Shown piece after piece: positions 53,813 through 63,160 of a stretch of 64,000 bases of DNA. The DNA comes from Bradyrhizobium lablabi (GTDB lineage: Bacteria > Pseudomonadota > Alphaproteobacteria > Rhizobiales > Xanthobacteraceae): NCBI RefSeq assembly GCF_001440475.1, contig NZ_LLYB01000071.1, forward strand, positions 153,795 through 217,794, written 5' to 3'. A program made the translations under genes and the position numbers. Below the pieces are notes generated by a model. It ran no database searches, was not told the DNA's origin, and was given only the letters and a program-made list of their open reading frames with translations. Each line of letters begins with the position of its first letter. Within the stretch, counting starts at the first letter, position 1.

Positions 53813-54184
53813 AGAACGATGATCTTTCTTTAGGGCGTACTCGTAAATCCGGGATTGTCAGCTTCGAGAGTAGTGCGGACACGCGGCAGCGCTGCCGGAA
53901 TGTCGCCTTGTGATCCCAAAGCCGATGTACCGGCTGTGCCCTCGGCGTGGTTGAGCATCGCCGGTAGGGTCGACCATGGTCATGACGATAAGCGGAGCGC
54001 AACCAATTATTCGTCACTGTGCGTTGGCGGCCGTTGAACTTGGTTGTACGTTCCCAACTATTCTCCTTTGGATACGATCCGTGCTGGCTATCCTCCAGGA
54101 TCGGCACCAATCCGACGTTCATGCGTCCGCGCCTGTTGGAATCCGTTCAACGGCGCCTTCTGGCCACACTTCGCTCGGACCACG
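53813..54184. other. 372-base gap with no recognisable gene
   Basis: I see no coding sequence with a convincing start or homology in this gap. It has lower GC than the flanks and contains the promoter region of the following membrane hydrolase. Confidence 0.55.
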
Positions 54185-55882
54185 ATGGTTACCAATCGAT
54201 TCCCGGCCATGAAGAGAGAGTTATGGCATTCGTTATCTGCCGGCGGCCTTGTCCTCGGAACGCTCTTCTTCGCCGCCTCTCTCTCGCCGACGCTCTTGCC
54301 GCGGACGTTTTTGACGCAGGGCTTGCTTTCGGGATGTTCTCTGGCGGCTGGATATGGCATCGGCGTATTCGGCGTCTGGCTTTGGAATTACATGGAACTC
54401 GCGCGGCTCAACGGCCGCTTTCTGCGCGCCGCCTACCTCGCCGCCACGACCAGTTGCGCGATCGTTGCGGTCGTATCTCTCTCGCAGGCGGCAAGATGGC
54501 AGAATTCGATCCGTGAGTTGATGGAACTCGAGCCGGTCGACACGGCGCATCCACTCACGGTCAGCCTCATTGCGCTGGCAGTGTTCGCCATGTTGATCGC
54601 GCTCGCGCGGTTCTTCCGATTGACGCTCCGCTTTGTAGCGACACGGGCTAAGCGCTTTCTGCCCGCGCGGGTGTCCAATGTTGTCGGCGTCATCGCGACG
54701 GTTGCTCTATTCTGGTTGGTCATCAATGGGCTTCTCTTCCGTGCCTTTCTGCGGGTCGCAGAGGCATCCTTCCGGGAATACGACGCGCTGATCGAAGTGG
54801 AAACGGAGCCGCCGTTGGCCCCTCTGAAGACCGGCAGCCGCGCGTCTCTGCTCGCCTGGGACAAGCTGGGACGGGCGGGACGGGAGTTCATCACCTCGGG
54901 GCCGACCCGCGAAGACATCAGCGTTCTTTCGGGCAGGGCAGCGCTTTCGCCTGCGCGCGTCTATGTCGGGTTACGATCGGCGGATACGCCCGGAGCGCGC
55001 GCTAAGCTCGCACTGGAAGAATTGAAGCGCGTCGGCGGCTTCGAGCGATCCGTGCTCATCGTGGTGACGCCGACCGGCACCGGTTGGGTTGACCCGGCGG
55101 CGATCGATAGCATCGAATATCTGCACGGTGGTGACGTCGCGAGCGTTGCCCTTCAATATTCCTATCTCGCCAGTTGGCTGTACTTGCTGATGGATCCAGG
55201 TTATGGCGCTGATGTCGCACGCGCGCTGTTCAAGGAGATCTACGAATACTGGATCACGCTTCCCAAGGACCACCGGCCTAGACTTTATCTGCACGGTATC
55301 AGTCTTGGCGCGAGAAATTCCGAACAGTCGACGGACCTGATCGAGGTATTGGGCGACCCATTTGACGGCGCGCTCTGGAGCGGGCCGCCCTATTCGAGCA
55401 GGCTCTGGCGCTGGCTCACCGACCGCCGCAATCCCGGATCACCCGTGTGGCTTCCCCGCTTTCGCGATGGATCGTTTGTGCGGTTCATGAACCAGCACGG
55501 AGAGGCTGCCGAGCCCTCGGGCCCGAACGCGACGTGGGGGCCGATTCGGATCGTCTACCTCCAATACGCAAGCGACCCGGCGACCTTCTTCGACTATCGC
55601 AGCCTCTATCGCGAGCCGGAGTGGATGCTGTCGCCACGGGGGCCGGATGTGTCGCCGCAAGTGCACTGGTATCCGGTTATAACTCTCTTTCAACTGATGC
55701 TGGACATGTTCATGGCGACCGACGCACCTATCGGATTCGGCCATGTCTACGCCCCGGCGCACTACATCGAGGCGTGGAAGGAGGTGACAGACGTTCGCGA
55801 TTGGTCGGCGGAGGAGATCACGCGGCTGAAGCAGCACCTCTCCAAGCCGCGTCATCGCGTAGTGCAGCGGAGGGAAGGCTAA
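54185..55882 (+). CDS. Membrane alpha/beta-hydrolase, Abhydrolase_9 (DUF2319) family
   Basis: A 565-residue protein. Four or five N-terminal helices (SLSAGGLVLGTLFFAASLSP, GLLSGCSLAAGYGIGVFGVWLW, LIALAVFAMLIALARFFRL, VVGVIATVALFWLVINGLLF) precede a cytoplasmic or periplasmic hydrolase domain. The nucleophile motif is LYLHGISLGARNS, and the region FERSVLIVVTPTGTGWVDPAAIDSIEYLHGGDVASVALQYSYLASW is characteristic. The substrate is unknown. No start has a good ribosome site; ATG 54185 or ATG 54209 (MKRELWH) are both possible. Confidence 0.82.
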   Translation: MVTNRFPAMKRELWHSLSAGGLVLGTLFFAASLSPTLLPRTFLTQGLLSGCSLAAGYGIGVFGVWLWNYMELARLNGRFLRAAYLAATTSCAIVAVVSLSQAARWQNSIRELMELEPVDTAHPLTVSLIALAVFAMLIALARFFRLTLRFVATRAKRFLPARVSNVVGVIATVALFWLVINGLLFRAFLRVAEASFREYDALIEVETEPPLAPLKTGSRASLLAWDKLGRAGREFITSGPTREDISVLSGRAALSPARVYVGLRSADTPGARAKLALEELKRVGGFERSVLIVVTPTGTGWVDPAAIDSIEYLHGGDVASVALQYSYLASWLYLLMDPGYGADVARALFKEIYEYWITLPKDHRPRLYLHGISLGARNSEQSTDLIEVLGDPFDGALWSGPPYSSRLWRWLTDRRNPGSPVWLPRFRDGSFVRFMNQHGEAAEPSGPNATWGPIRIVYLQYASDPATFFDYRSLYREPEWMLSPRGPDVSPQVHWYPVITLFQLMLDMFMATDAPIGFGHVYAPAHYIEAWKEVTDVRDWSAEEITRLKQHLSKPRHRVVQRREG

Positions 55883-55952
55883 ATGTCAGCAGTCATTCAT
55901 CTGTCCACCGTTGATATCCGCTTTTGAGGTGGTATGGCCGCAATATTGGTAT

Positions 55953-57575
55953 TCATACCTTATGCTCGCGCGCGAACGCGCCGCCGGGGATAGAGTCGAG
56001 CAGGGCGCGCGTGTAAGCGTGCTGCGGATTGCCGAACACCTCGCCTGCGAGCCCATGTTCCACGACCGCCCCATCCTTCATCACGGCGACGAGGTCGCAG
56101 ATTTGCGCCGCGACGCGCAGATCATGGGTGATGAAGACGATGGAAAGCCCGAGCCGCTGCCGTAATTCGGCGAGCAGCTTCAGCACCTGCGCCTGCACGG
56201 AGACATCGAGCGCCGAGACCGGCTCGTCCGCCACCAGCACGTCCGGTTTCAGCGCCAGCGCGCGGGCGAGGCCAATGCGCTGGCGCTGGCCGCCGGAGAA
56301 TTCGTGCGGGTAGCGGTCGCCGGCGGAAGGGTCGAGCCCGACCAGCGCGAACAACTCCTTCGCATCCGCAATCGCCTTTGCCCGCGGCATGCCGTGTACG
56401 ATCGGCCCTTGCGCCACCAGTTCGGCGGCCTTGCGGCGCGGGTTGAGGGAGGCGAACGGATCCTGGAACACCATCTGGATATGCTGGGTCTCGCGGCGAA
56501 CGTCTTCGCGCGACATCTTCGCCCAGTCGTTGCCGTCGAGCACGATCGATCCCGTATCGGGATCGATCAGCCGCACGATACAGCGCGCCAGCGTCGATTT
56601 GCCGGAGCCGGATTCGCCGACGATGCCGAGCGTGGCGCCACGGGGCAGGGCGAGCGACACGTTCTTGACGGCCGGCGTTACGCGCGCGCCACGGCCTAAG
56701 AAGCCGCCGGTGCGGTAGGTCTTGGAGACGTCCGAGATCGTCAGGATATTGTCGGCCGCGAGCGCGCGCGGCGGCGGCGCCTTTAGCGGCGGAACCGCGG
56801 CGATGAGCTGCCGGGTGTAGGCATGCTGCGGATGGTGCAGCACGTCGGAAGCGGCGCCCTGTTCGACGATGACGCCATGCTGCATCACCACCACGCGGTC
56901 GGCGATCTCGGCCACCACGCCGAAATCATGGGTGATGAACATGACGGCGGTCTTGCGGCGCTGCTGCAGGTCACGGATCAGTTTTAGAATTTGCGCTTGC
57001 GTCGTGACGTCCAGCGCCGTCGTCGGTTCGTCCGCGATCAAAAGTTTCGGATCGAGCGCCAGCGCCATCGCGATCATGGCGCGCTGACGCTGGCCGCCGG
57101 AGAGCTCATGCGGATAGGCTTTCGCCGCGACCTTGGGGTCGGGAATGCGGACGTCGGCCAGCAGCGAAAGCACCCGCGTGTTGATTTCCGCCTTCGAGAG
57201 ATCGGTGTGGATCGAGAACATCTCGGCGATCTGGTCACCGATGGTGCGGAGCGGGTTGAGCGCCGTCATCGGCTCCTGGAAGATCATGGCGATGCCGTCG
57301 CCGCGCACCTCGCGCATTTCCGCAATCGATGCGGCGCAGAGATCGCGGCCTTCGAACATGATCCGGCCGTTGTCGATCGTCACTTCATTGGGCAACAGCC
57401 GCATGACGGCGTTCGCCATCATCGACTTGCCGGAACCGGATTCGCCGACCACGCAGAGGATCTCGTTGGAAGCAATTTCCAGCGACACGTCCCGGAGCGC
57501 ATGCGTCCGGTCAGCGCCGCCGGGCAAGCGGACGCTCAGGCGATCGAGCGAGAGGATGGTCTCGTGCTCGCTCAT
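55953..57575 (-). CDS. Fused double ATP-binding protein of a peptide-type ABC transporter
   Basis: A 540-residue fusion of two nucleotide-binding domains, DppD-like then DppF-like. Domain 1 has [18 protein letters not shown] and [15 protein letters not shown]. Domain 2 has [18 protein letters not shown] and [18 protein letters not shown] 57575 overlaps the permease stop as ATGA; the frame upstream was antisense-like and was trimmed. In the other peptide operon of this window the two ATPases are separate genes. It is the last gene of the operon. Confidence 0.94.
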   Translation of the reverse strand: MSEHETILSLDRLSVRLPGGADRTHALRDVSLEIASNEILCVVGESGSGKSMMANAVMRLLPNEVTIDNGRIMFEGRDLCAASIAEMREVRGDGIAMIFQEPMTALNPLRTIGDQIAEMFSIHTDLSKAEINTRVLSLLADVRIPDPKVAAKAYPHELSGGQRQRAMIAMALALDPKLLIADEPTTALDVTTQAQILKLIRDLQQRRKTAVMFITHDFGVVAEIADRVVVMQHGVIVEQGAASDVLHHPQHAYTRQLIAAVPPLKAPPPRALAADNILTISDVSKTYRTGGFLGRGARVTPAVKNVSLALPRGATLGIVGESGSGKSTLARCIVRLIDPDTGSIVLDGNDWAKMSREDVRRETQHIQMVFQDPFASLNPRRKAAELVAQGPIVHGMPRAKAIADAKELFALVGLDPSAGDRYPHEFSGGQRQRIGLARALALKPDVLVADEPVSALDVSVQAQVLKLLAELRQRLGLSIVFITHDLRVAAQICDLVAVMKDGAVVEHGLAGEVFGNPQHAYTRALLDSIPGGAFAREHKV

Positions 57576-58402
57576 CGGCCCTTCAGCCTCGGATTGAGCG
57601 CATCGTTGAGGCCCTGGCCGACCAGCGACACCGCGAGCACAGTGACGAGGATGGCGATGCCGGGGATCGCCGAGACATACCACTGCACGCGCAGCACATC
57701 GCGCCCCAGGCCGATGAGATTGCCCCACGACGCCACGTTGGGATCGGACAGCCGCAGGAAGGCGAGCGCGCTCTCCAGCAGGATCGCGACCGCCATCACC
57801 ACGCTGGCGTAGACGATGACTGGCGGCAGCGCATTGGGCAGGATTTCCCGGAAAATGAGCTGGATATTCTTCATGCCGAGCGTCCGGCCGGCCTGGACGA
57901 ATTCGCGGTTGCGCAGCGACAGGAACTCGGCGCGGGTCAGCCGCGCCGGCGCCGGCCACGACACCACGCCGACCGCGATGGTGACGGTGGTCAGCGTCGA
58001 GCCGAAGACGGCGACCAGCACCAGCAACAGCACGAAGTTCGGCAGAGTCTGGAATGCTTCGGTGATCCGCATCAGTACATTGTCGACCCAGCCGCCGTAA
58101 TAGCCGGCGAAGGCGCCGACGAGAATGCCGATCAGGATCGCAATCGCCGTGGCGACGCCGCCGATCAGGAGCGATATCCGCGCGCCGTAGAAAATCTGCG
58201 CGGCGATGTCGCGGCCGGAATTGTCGGTGCCGAGCAGGAAGCGCGGGTTGGAGAACGGCCAGACCAGCGGACGTCCCGCCAGCGCCAGCGGATCGCGCGG
58301 ATAGAACCAGCCGGCGGAAATCGCCATGGCAATCACGATCAACAGCAGGATCAGGCCGGCAACCGCGGCAGGACTTCGGAAATAGCGCTTGACGGCGTCC
58401 AT
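57572..58402 (-). CDS. Peptide-type ABC transporter permease, OppC/DppC family
   Basis: A 276-residue permease. After an N-terminal helix ([20 protein letters not shown]) comes the conserved [22 protein letters not shown] and the EAA loop at [21 protein letters not shown]. It ends [21 protein letters not shown] 58402 with GAGG upstream is chosen, five bases after the OppB stop. Confidence 0.94.
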   Translation of the reverse strand: MDAVKRYFRSPAAVAGLILLLIVIAMAISAGWFYPRDPLALAGRPLVWPFSNPRFLLGTDNSGRDIAAQIFYGARISLLIGGVATAIAILIGILVGAFAGYYGGWVDNVLMRITEAFQTLPNFVLLLVLVAVFGSTLTTVTIAVGVVSWPAPARLTRAEFLSLRNREFVQAGRTLGMKNIQLIFREILPNALPPVIVYASVVMAVAILLESALAFLRLSDPNVASWGNLIGLGRDVLRVQWYVSAIPGIAILVTVLAVSLVGQGLNDALNPRLKGR

Positions 58403-58406
58403 CGCG

Positions 58407-59384
58407 CTAGGCCTCGGCCGTGATGCGGGGATCGAGCCGCGCATAGATGAGATCGACGACGAAGTTCACTGATATGACGAGCAGCGCTGAGACGAACACG
58501 ATACCGAGCAGCGTATTGAGATCGCGCTGCACCACCGATTCATAGGCCAGCCGCCCGAGGCCCGGCAGCGAGAACACGCTTTCCACCACCACCGATCCGC
58601 CCAGCATGGTGCCGGCCTGCAGCCCGATCAGCGTCACCATCGGGAGCAGTGCGTTGCGCAGCACGTGCCGCGTCACCACGCGCGTCTCGTCGAGGCCTTT
58701 GGCCCGCGCGGTCCGAACGTAGTCGAGGTTCAGCACCTCCAGCATCGAGGCGCGCATGATGCGCAGATAGATCGCCAGGAAGATCAGCCCAAGCGTCAGC
58801 GTCGGCAGCACCAGATGGCTGGCGATATCGAACACGCGCCAGATGCCGGTCCGCATCGTCCCGATATCCTCGAAACCGCCGGGCGGCAGCCATTGCAGGT
58901 AGACCGAGAACACCACGATCGCCATCAGCCCGAACCAGAACGAAGGCGTCGCATAGAAGACCAGGCCGAGCGTCGAGATCAGCGTGTCCGGCCAGCGATT
59001 GACGCCGCGGGCTGCGATGACGCCGAACACCAGTCCGAAGAAGAAGGCGAACGACAGCGAGGCGGTCATCAGGAGAATCGTCGGCGGCAGCCGTTCCAGA
59101 ATGACCGACGCCACCGGCTTGCCGTAGATCGAGGAAAAGCCGAGGTCGAGCCGCACCAGCCGCCACAGATAATTGCCGAGCTGCGCCGGGATCGAGAGGT
59201 CGAGCCCGTAGAATTTTCGCAGTTCCTTGGCGGTCGCGGCATCGCCGCCACCCATCTGCGCCATCATGGCGTCGACGGTGTCGCCCGGCGCGAACTGCAG
59301 CAGCAGGAACACGCCGATCAGGATTAGGACAAGGGTCGGGATCGAGGCGGCGAGCCGCCGCCCCGCAAGGCTCAGGATACGCAT
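58407..59384 (-). CDS. Peptide-type ABC transporter permease, OppB/DppB family
   Basis: A 325-residue permease. It opens with RRLAASIPTLVLILIGVFLLLQFAPGDTVD and carries the family pattern ELRKFYGLDLSIPAQLGNYLWRLVRLDLGFSS and an EAA loop at VLNLDYVRTARAKGLDETRVV. It pairs with the OppC-type subunit to form the channel. Confidence 0.94.
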   Translation of the reverse strand: MRILSLAGRRLAASIPTLVLILIGVFLLLQFAPGDTVDAMMAQMGGGDAATAKELRKFYGLDLSIPAQLGNYLWRLVRLDLGFSSIYGKPVASVILERLPPTILLMTASLSFAFFFGLVFGVIAARGVNRWPDTLISTLGLVFYATPSFWFGLMAIVVFSVYLQWLPPGGFEDIGTMRTGIWRVFDIASHLVLPTLTLGLIFLAIYLRIMRASMLEVLNLDYVRTARAKGLDETRVVTRHVLRNALLPMVTLIGLQAGTMLGGSVVVESVFSLPGLGRLAYESVVQRDLNTLLGIVFVSALLVISVNFVVDLIYARLDPRITAEA

Positions 59385-59408
59385 GCGCCTATTCTGGCGG
59401 ATATAGTG

Positions 59409-61025
59409 TCAGGCCGAAAGCCAAAGATCGTGCCAGCTCGCCGAGCCCCAGCGCGGGGTATTGGAGTGGTTGCGCGCCTTTGCCGTGATCGTGGTGAGGA
59501 AAATCTGCTCGATCGGCATCCAGACCGGCAGCTCCGTATTCACCTCCTTGACGAACTGGGCATAGAGCGCCTTGCGCTTGGCCGGATCGACTTCGGTCGC
59601 GGCATCGTCGATGGTCTTGTCGACGTTCTTGTCTTCCCAGCCCCACTGGTTGGTCCAGGGCGCGCCCTTGGGCTGGCCGGAACGGTACCAGACCGTGGTC
59701 GAGACCGCGGGATCGTTGCGGTACTGGTGCCAGCCGGTGGCGATGTCGAAGGCGTGCTCGTCATAGACCTGCTTGAGGAAGCCGCCGCCATCGTTGCGCA
59801 CGATATCGACGGGAATGCCGATCTCGCCCAGCGATTGCTGGATGAAGGTCGACCACAGCGAGATATCCTCGCCCCACGGCGCCGGAAGCAGTTTGAGCGA
59901 AAACCGCGTGCCGCCGGTGCCCGGCTTGAAGCCGGCCTCGTTGAGCAGCGCGATGGCCTTGGCCTTGTCGTAAGCGTATTGCGGCGTGTTCGGCCCCGGA
60001 TAGAAGTCGGTCGAGGTCGAGGGGATCGGGCCGGTGCCGAGCTTGGCGAAATCGCCAAGAAAATTCTCGATGAAGAACGGCACGTTGATCGCATGCGCGA
60101 TGGCGCGGCGTACGCGGATGTCGGACAGTTCCTTGCGGCGGAAGTTAAATTCCAGCGTATTGGTCCGCGCGTTGCCTTCATTGCCCTTGGTCGAGACGAT
60201 GAAGCGCTTGTCCTTGCCGAGGCGGGCGAGATCGGAGAGCGTCAGGCTCGAGAATGGCGCGTAGTGAAGTTCGCCGGCTTCCATTTGCGCCGATGCCGCG
60301 GCGCGATCGGTGATCACCTTCCAGACGATGCGATCGAGATAGGGCGCGTTGGGCCGCCAGTAATTCTCGTTGCGGTCGGCGATGATGTATTGCCCGCGCT
60401 CATATTTGACGAACTTGAACGGGCCGGTGCCGACAGGCGCGAGGTTGGTCGGGTTCTGCCTGATATCGCCGTTCTCATAGAGATGCTTGGCCGAGACATA
60501 GCCGAGGTCGGGTAGCGCCCGGAGCAACAGGTTCAGCGGCATCGGCCGCTCGTATTTGAAGATCGCGGTGTGCGCGTCCGGCGTCTCGACCGCAGTCAGG
60601 AAGAGCTGCAGCGTCGATCCGTAATTGAGGATCTTCTTCCACATATTCATCGCGGTGAATTCGACGTCAGCCGAGGTGAACGGCTTGCCGTCGTGCCAGG
60701 TGACGCCCTGGCGCAGCTTGAAGGTCACGGTCTTGCCGTCCGGGGTCCCCTCCCAGCTCTCGGCGAGCACGCCGACCGGCTGGCCGTTGGCATCGAGATC
60801 GACGAGGTTCTCCTGGATCTTGCCGCCGATGATGTAGACGCCGGTGGAAGCCTGGATGCTCGGATTGAGCTGGCGCTGCTCGGCGGCGTAATGGACGTTG
60901 AACACGCCGCCCTTGCGCGGGGTTTCCTGCGCGAAGGCCCGCATCGGATTGATGACGTTGGCCGCGATGGCCGCCGACGTCAGCAGTGCGGTGCGGCGAT
61001 TGATCTCAAGGCGCGTCAAATCCAT
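59409..61025 (-). CDS. ABC transporter substrate-binding protein, family 5, Tat-like leader
   Basis: A 538-residue SBP_bac_5 receptor and first gene of the second peptide-type operon. The leader LEINRRTALLTSAAIAANVIN has a twin arginine followed by a hydrophobic stretch ending at RAFAQE, which suggests Tat export. The mature chain shows FNVHYAAEQRQLNPSIQASTGVYIIG, ESWEGTPDGKTVTFKLRQGVTWHDGKPFTSADVEFT and LPVWMPIEQIFL. ATG 61025 with GGAGA upstream is the best start; the frame opens 26 codons earlier. Confidence 0.92.
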   Translation of the reverse strand: MDLTRLEINRRTALLTSAAIAANVINPMRAFAQETPRKGGVFNVHYAAEQRQLNPSIQASTGVYIIGGKIQENLVDLDANGQPVGVLAESWEGTPDGKTVTFKLRQGVTWHDGKPFTSADVEFTAMNMWKKILNYGSTLQLFLTAVETPDAHTAIFKYERPMPLNLLLRALPDLGYVSAKHLYENGDIRQNPTNLAPVGTGPFKFVKYERGQYIIADRNENYWRPNAPYLDRIVWKVITDRAAASAQMEAGELHYAPFSSLTLSDLARLGKDKRFIVSTKGNEGNARTNTLEFNFRRKELSDIRVRRAIAHAINVPFFIENFLGDFAKLGTGPIPSTSTDFYPGPNTPQYAYDKAKAIALLNEAGFKPGTGGTRFSLKLLPAPWGEDISLWSTFIQQSLGEIGIPVDIVRNDGGGFLKQVYDEHAFDIATGWHQYRNDPAVSTTVWYRSGQPKGAPWTNQWGWEDKNVDKTIDDAATEVDPAKRKALYAQFVKEVNTELPVWMPIEQIFLTTITAKARNHSNTPRWGSASWHDLWLSA

Positions 61026-61452
61026 GCGAAGTCTCCGAACACATATTGGTGGCGAACCGTTCATGCGTCCGCCTTGGGGGGCGATTTTACGATGGAACGC
61101 CAACGCGAGTCATTTTCAAATCAACGCGCGGGGCGGAAAATCCTTCCTGAAAACAACGTACTTGCCGGTCAATCAATCCGCACATTTTGCCCTTGCAGAC
61201 GGCAAATCACGGCTCGCTCCGATAGAGGCGGAGACTGGCGCGCAGCCCGGGATTGTCCGGAAATGGGGCATCGGGGCGTGCGGAATCCCCATAAAAATAG
61301 GCTTCGGAGGGCTTCTGATGTTAAAAAACCCGGAAAAATTGGACGAATCACTGCAACTCGACTAGCGAGATAGTTGTGCAGAATGTCGGAAACCCTGTTT
61401 TTTAGGCGTTTTTCGCCATATCGTCGCCTGTGCCAGAATCAATGGAGCAACC
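61026..61452. other. 427-base divergent gap between the binding protein and HU
   Basis: No gene is supported here. It must contain the promoters of the peptide operon (minus) and of HU (plus). The HU-proximal half is AT-rich, with runs such as GTTAAAAAAC and CTGTTTTTTAGG. A small GGCG-TTTTT-CGCC hairpin lies about 40 bases before the HU start. Confidence 0.5.
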
Positions 61453-61752
61453 ATGGCTACCCAAATGTCTAAGTCGCAGCTGATCGAGAAGATCGCGACC
61501 ACCACCGAACTTTCGAAGAAAGAGGTCAAGAACGTGATGGACACGCTCGTTGACGTCGGTCACAAGGAGCTCAAGAAGAACGGGCTATTCCTCGTTCCTG
61601 GCTTCGCGAAGTTCGTCGTGGTCAAGAAGCCGGCGACCAAGGCTCGTAAGGGCACCAACCCCTTCACGGGCGAGGAAATGATGTTCAAGGCCAAGCCGGC
61701 CCGCAAGATTGTCCGGGCCCGCCCGGTCAAGGCTGCCAAGGACGCGGTCTAA
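61453..61752 (+). CDS. HU-family histone-like DNA-binding protein
   Basis: A 99-residue nucleoid protein. It has the two HU helices (KSQLIEKIATTTELSKKEVKNVMDTLVDV) and the DNA-arm beta region, with the conserved FVVVKKPATKARKGTNPFTGEEM. A lysine/arginine/alanine-rich tail (KAKPARKIVRARPVKAAK) replaces the usual short end and probably adds DNA contact. It bends and packs DNA. TGGAGC precedes ATG 61453 and a strong terminator follows. Confidence 0.94.
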   Translation: MATQMSKSQLIEKIATTTELSKKEVKNVMDTLVDVGHKELKKNGLFLVPGFAKFVVVKKPATKARKGTNPFTGEEMMFKAKPARKIVRARPVKAAKDAV

Positions 61753-61762
61753 GAAAAGCGAG

Positions 61763-61795
61763 AAGGCCCCTGGCGACGGGGGCCTTTTTGTTTTC
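61763..61795 (+). terminator. Rho-independent terminator of the HU gene
   Basis: AAGGCCCC (61763-61770) pairs with GGGGCCTT (61779-61786) and is followed at once by TTTTTGTTTT. It lies 11 bases after the HU stop and has every mark of an intrinsic terminator. Confidence 0.93.
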
Positions 61796-61800
61796 TCCCA

Positions 61801-61951
61801 CCTTGCCCCGCTCTTGCGGGGAGAGGTCGCCGTGTCTTCGCGGCAGGTGAGGGGGCTATCCGTGAGTCCAAACTCTAACGGAGATAGCCCCTCACCCCGA
61901 CGCTCCAAGAGCGGGCTTCGCTCGTCTCGCCCCCGCAAGAGCGGGGCGAGG
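61801..61951. repeat. Long nested inverted repeat
   Basis: The outer arms CCCCGCTCTTGCGGGG (61806-61821) and CCCCGCAAGAGCGGGG (61931-61946) enclose a second pair, GGTGAGGGGGCTATC (61846-61860) with GATAGCCCCTCACC (61883-61896), around ATCCGT/ACGGAG. It sits between HU and the convergent SDR gene. Such CTCTTGCGGGGAGAGG elements are, from memory, dispersed in Bradyrhizobium-like genomes. Confidence 0.75.
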
Positions 61952-61981
61952 CAGAAGTTGACGCTGCCACTTTGATCTCAG

Positions 61982-62761
61982 TCACACCACCGGCGACCGG
62001 CCGCCATCGACATTGATGGCGGTACCGGTGATGAACGATCCCTGCTCGGATGCGAGGAAGCAGGCGAGGTTCGCAAATTCCTCCGCCGTGCCGATGCGCC
62101 CCAAAGGGGTGCCCTTGGCGAGGTTCTTGGCAAACACATCGAAGTCCGTGTCCGGCGCCTGCGCCGCGTGCCGTTTCACCCATTGATCGCTCATGATCAG
62201 GCCGACCAGCATGGCGTTCACCAGAATGTTGTGCTCGCCGCCTTCGCTCGCCATCACCTTGGTCAGCGCCATGCCGGCCGCCCGCGATACCGAGGTGGGG
62301 GCCGAGGACGCTGCCGGCGCCTTGGCGAAGGTATTGAGCACATTGATGATGCGGCCCCATTTGCGCGCCTTCATGCCCGGCCAGACCAGCCGGCTGAAGC
62401 GGATCGCGGCAAATAGTTTGAGATCGAGGTCTTCCTGCCAGGCGTCGTCGGAGATGTTCTCGAACGCCATCGTCCGTGCCGTGCCCGCGTTGTTGATCAG
62501 GATGTCGACCGGGCCGAGATCGGCGACGATCTTCTCATGCGCCTTGGCAATGTCCGATGCCTTCGCGACGTCGCAGACATAGTCGCGCACCGCGAGACCT
62601 TCCTTGGCGAGCAATTCCCGCGCCGCGGTGAGGTCGGCTGCGCCGCGCGCGAGGATCGCCACTTTGGCGCCCGAGGCGGCAAATTGCCTGGCGACGGCGA
62701 GGCCAATTCCCTTGCTGCCGCCAGTGACGACGGCGACGCGATCTTTCATCGTGACTTGCAT
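61982..62761 (-). CDS. SDR-family oxidoreductase with altered active site
   Basis: A 259-residue short-chain dehydrogenase/reductase. The cofactor motif VVTGGSKGIG (11-20) and NNAG (90-93) are intact. The catalytic Y-x3-K position reads T156-S-V-S-R160 (TSVSRAAGMALTK), and the usual serine is replaced near N143. Both key residues are therefore missing. The C terminus is normal (GTAEEFANLACFLASEQGSFITGTAINVDGG). Either it belongs to a divergent subfamily with a different mechanism or it is a binding protein. ATG 62761 with GGGAGA is the start; the frame's longer extension is antisense noise. Confidence 0.88.
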   Translation of the reverse strand: MQVTMKDRVAVVTGGSKGIGLAVARQFAASGAKVAILARGAADLTAARELLAKEGLAVRDYVCDVAKASDIAKAHEKIVADLGPVDILINNAGTARTMAFENISDDAWQEDLDLKLFAAIRFSRLVWPGMKARKWGRIINVLNTFAKAPAASSAPTSVSRAAGMALTKVMASEGGEHNILVNAMLVGLIMSDQWVKRHAAQAPDTDFDVFAKNLAKGTPLGRIGTAEEFANLACFLASEQGSFITGTAINVDGGRSPVV

Positions 62762-63160
62762 GGTGCTCTCCCGATCGCGGTCTTTGATGCCGCCGGCTGG
62801 CCGATGCGGATGATCGGCCGATCGTGCCATCATGGTTCCGCGGGCCGGCATGATCAAGTGGCCTGCGGGTGAGGCAGCTTCGCGTCTCGCGCATTGAAGA
62901 TCCGGATCACGCTGATTGACGACGGCTTCGCCGCGGATGAGCAGGGTCGGCGGAAAACAGTATTGTAACGCGCCGCTCGCGGTCGATGACGCCCCCGTGA
63001 ATGCCGAAAATACTATCCGGTTCGGAAGGCACTTTAGATAAAGATTTTTCCTGTTTGCCGCCGCCGGGAAAGGCATCGTTGCTATTTTCGTCGCGGACTT
63101 GTGGGTACCTGCGGCCGATCCAAGATCAAACAGAACAACAATGGAGTCCAGGAGAACACC
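62762..63160. other. 399-base gap upstream of the right-edge gene
   Basis: I see no gene with support here. It contains the start region of the SDR gene on the minus strand and the promoter side of the oxygenase gene on the plus strand, including an AT-richer stretch around 63030-63055. Confidence 0.5.
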
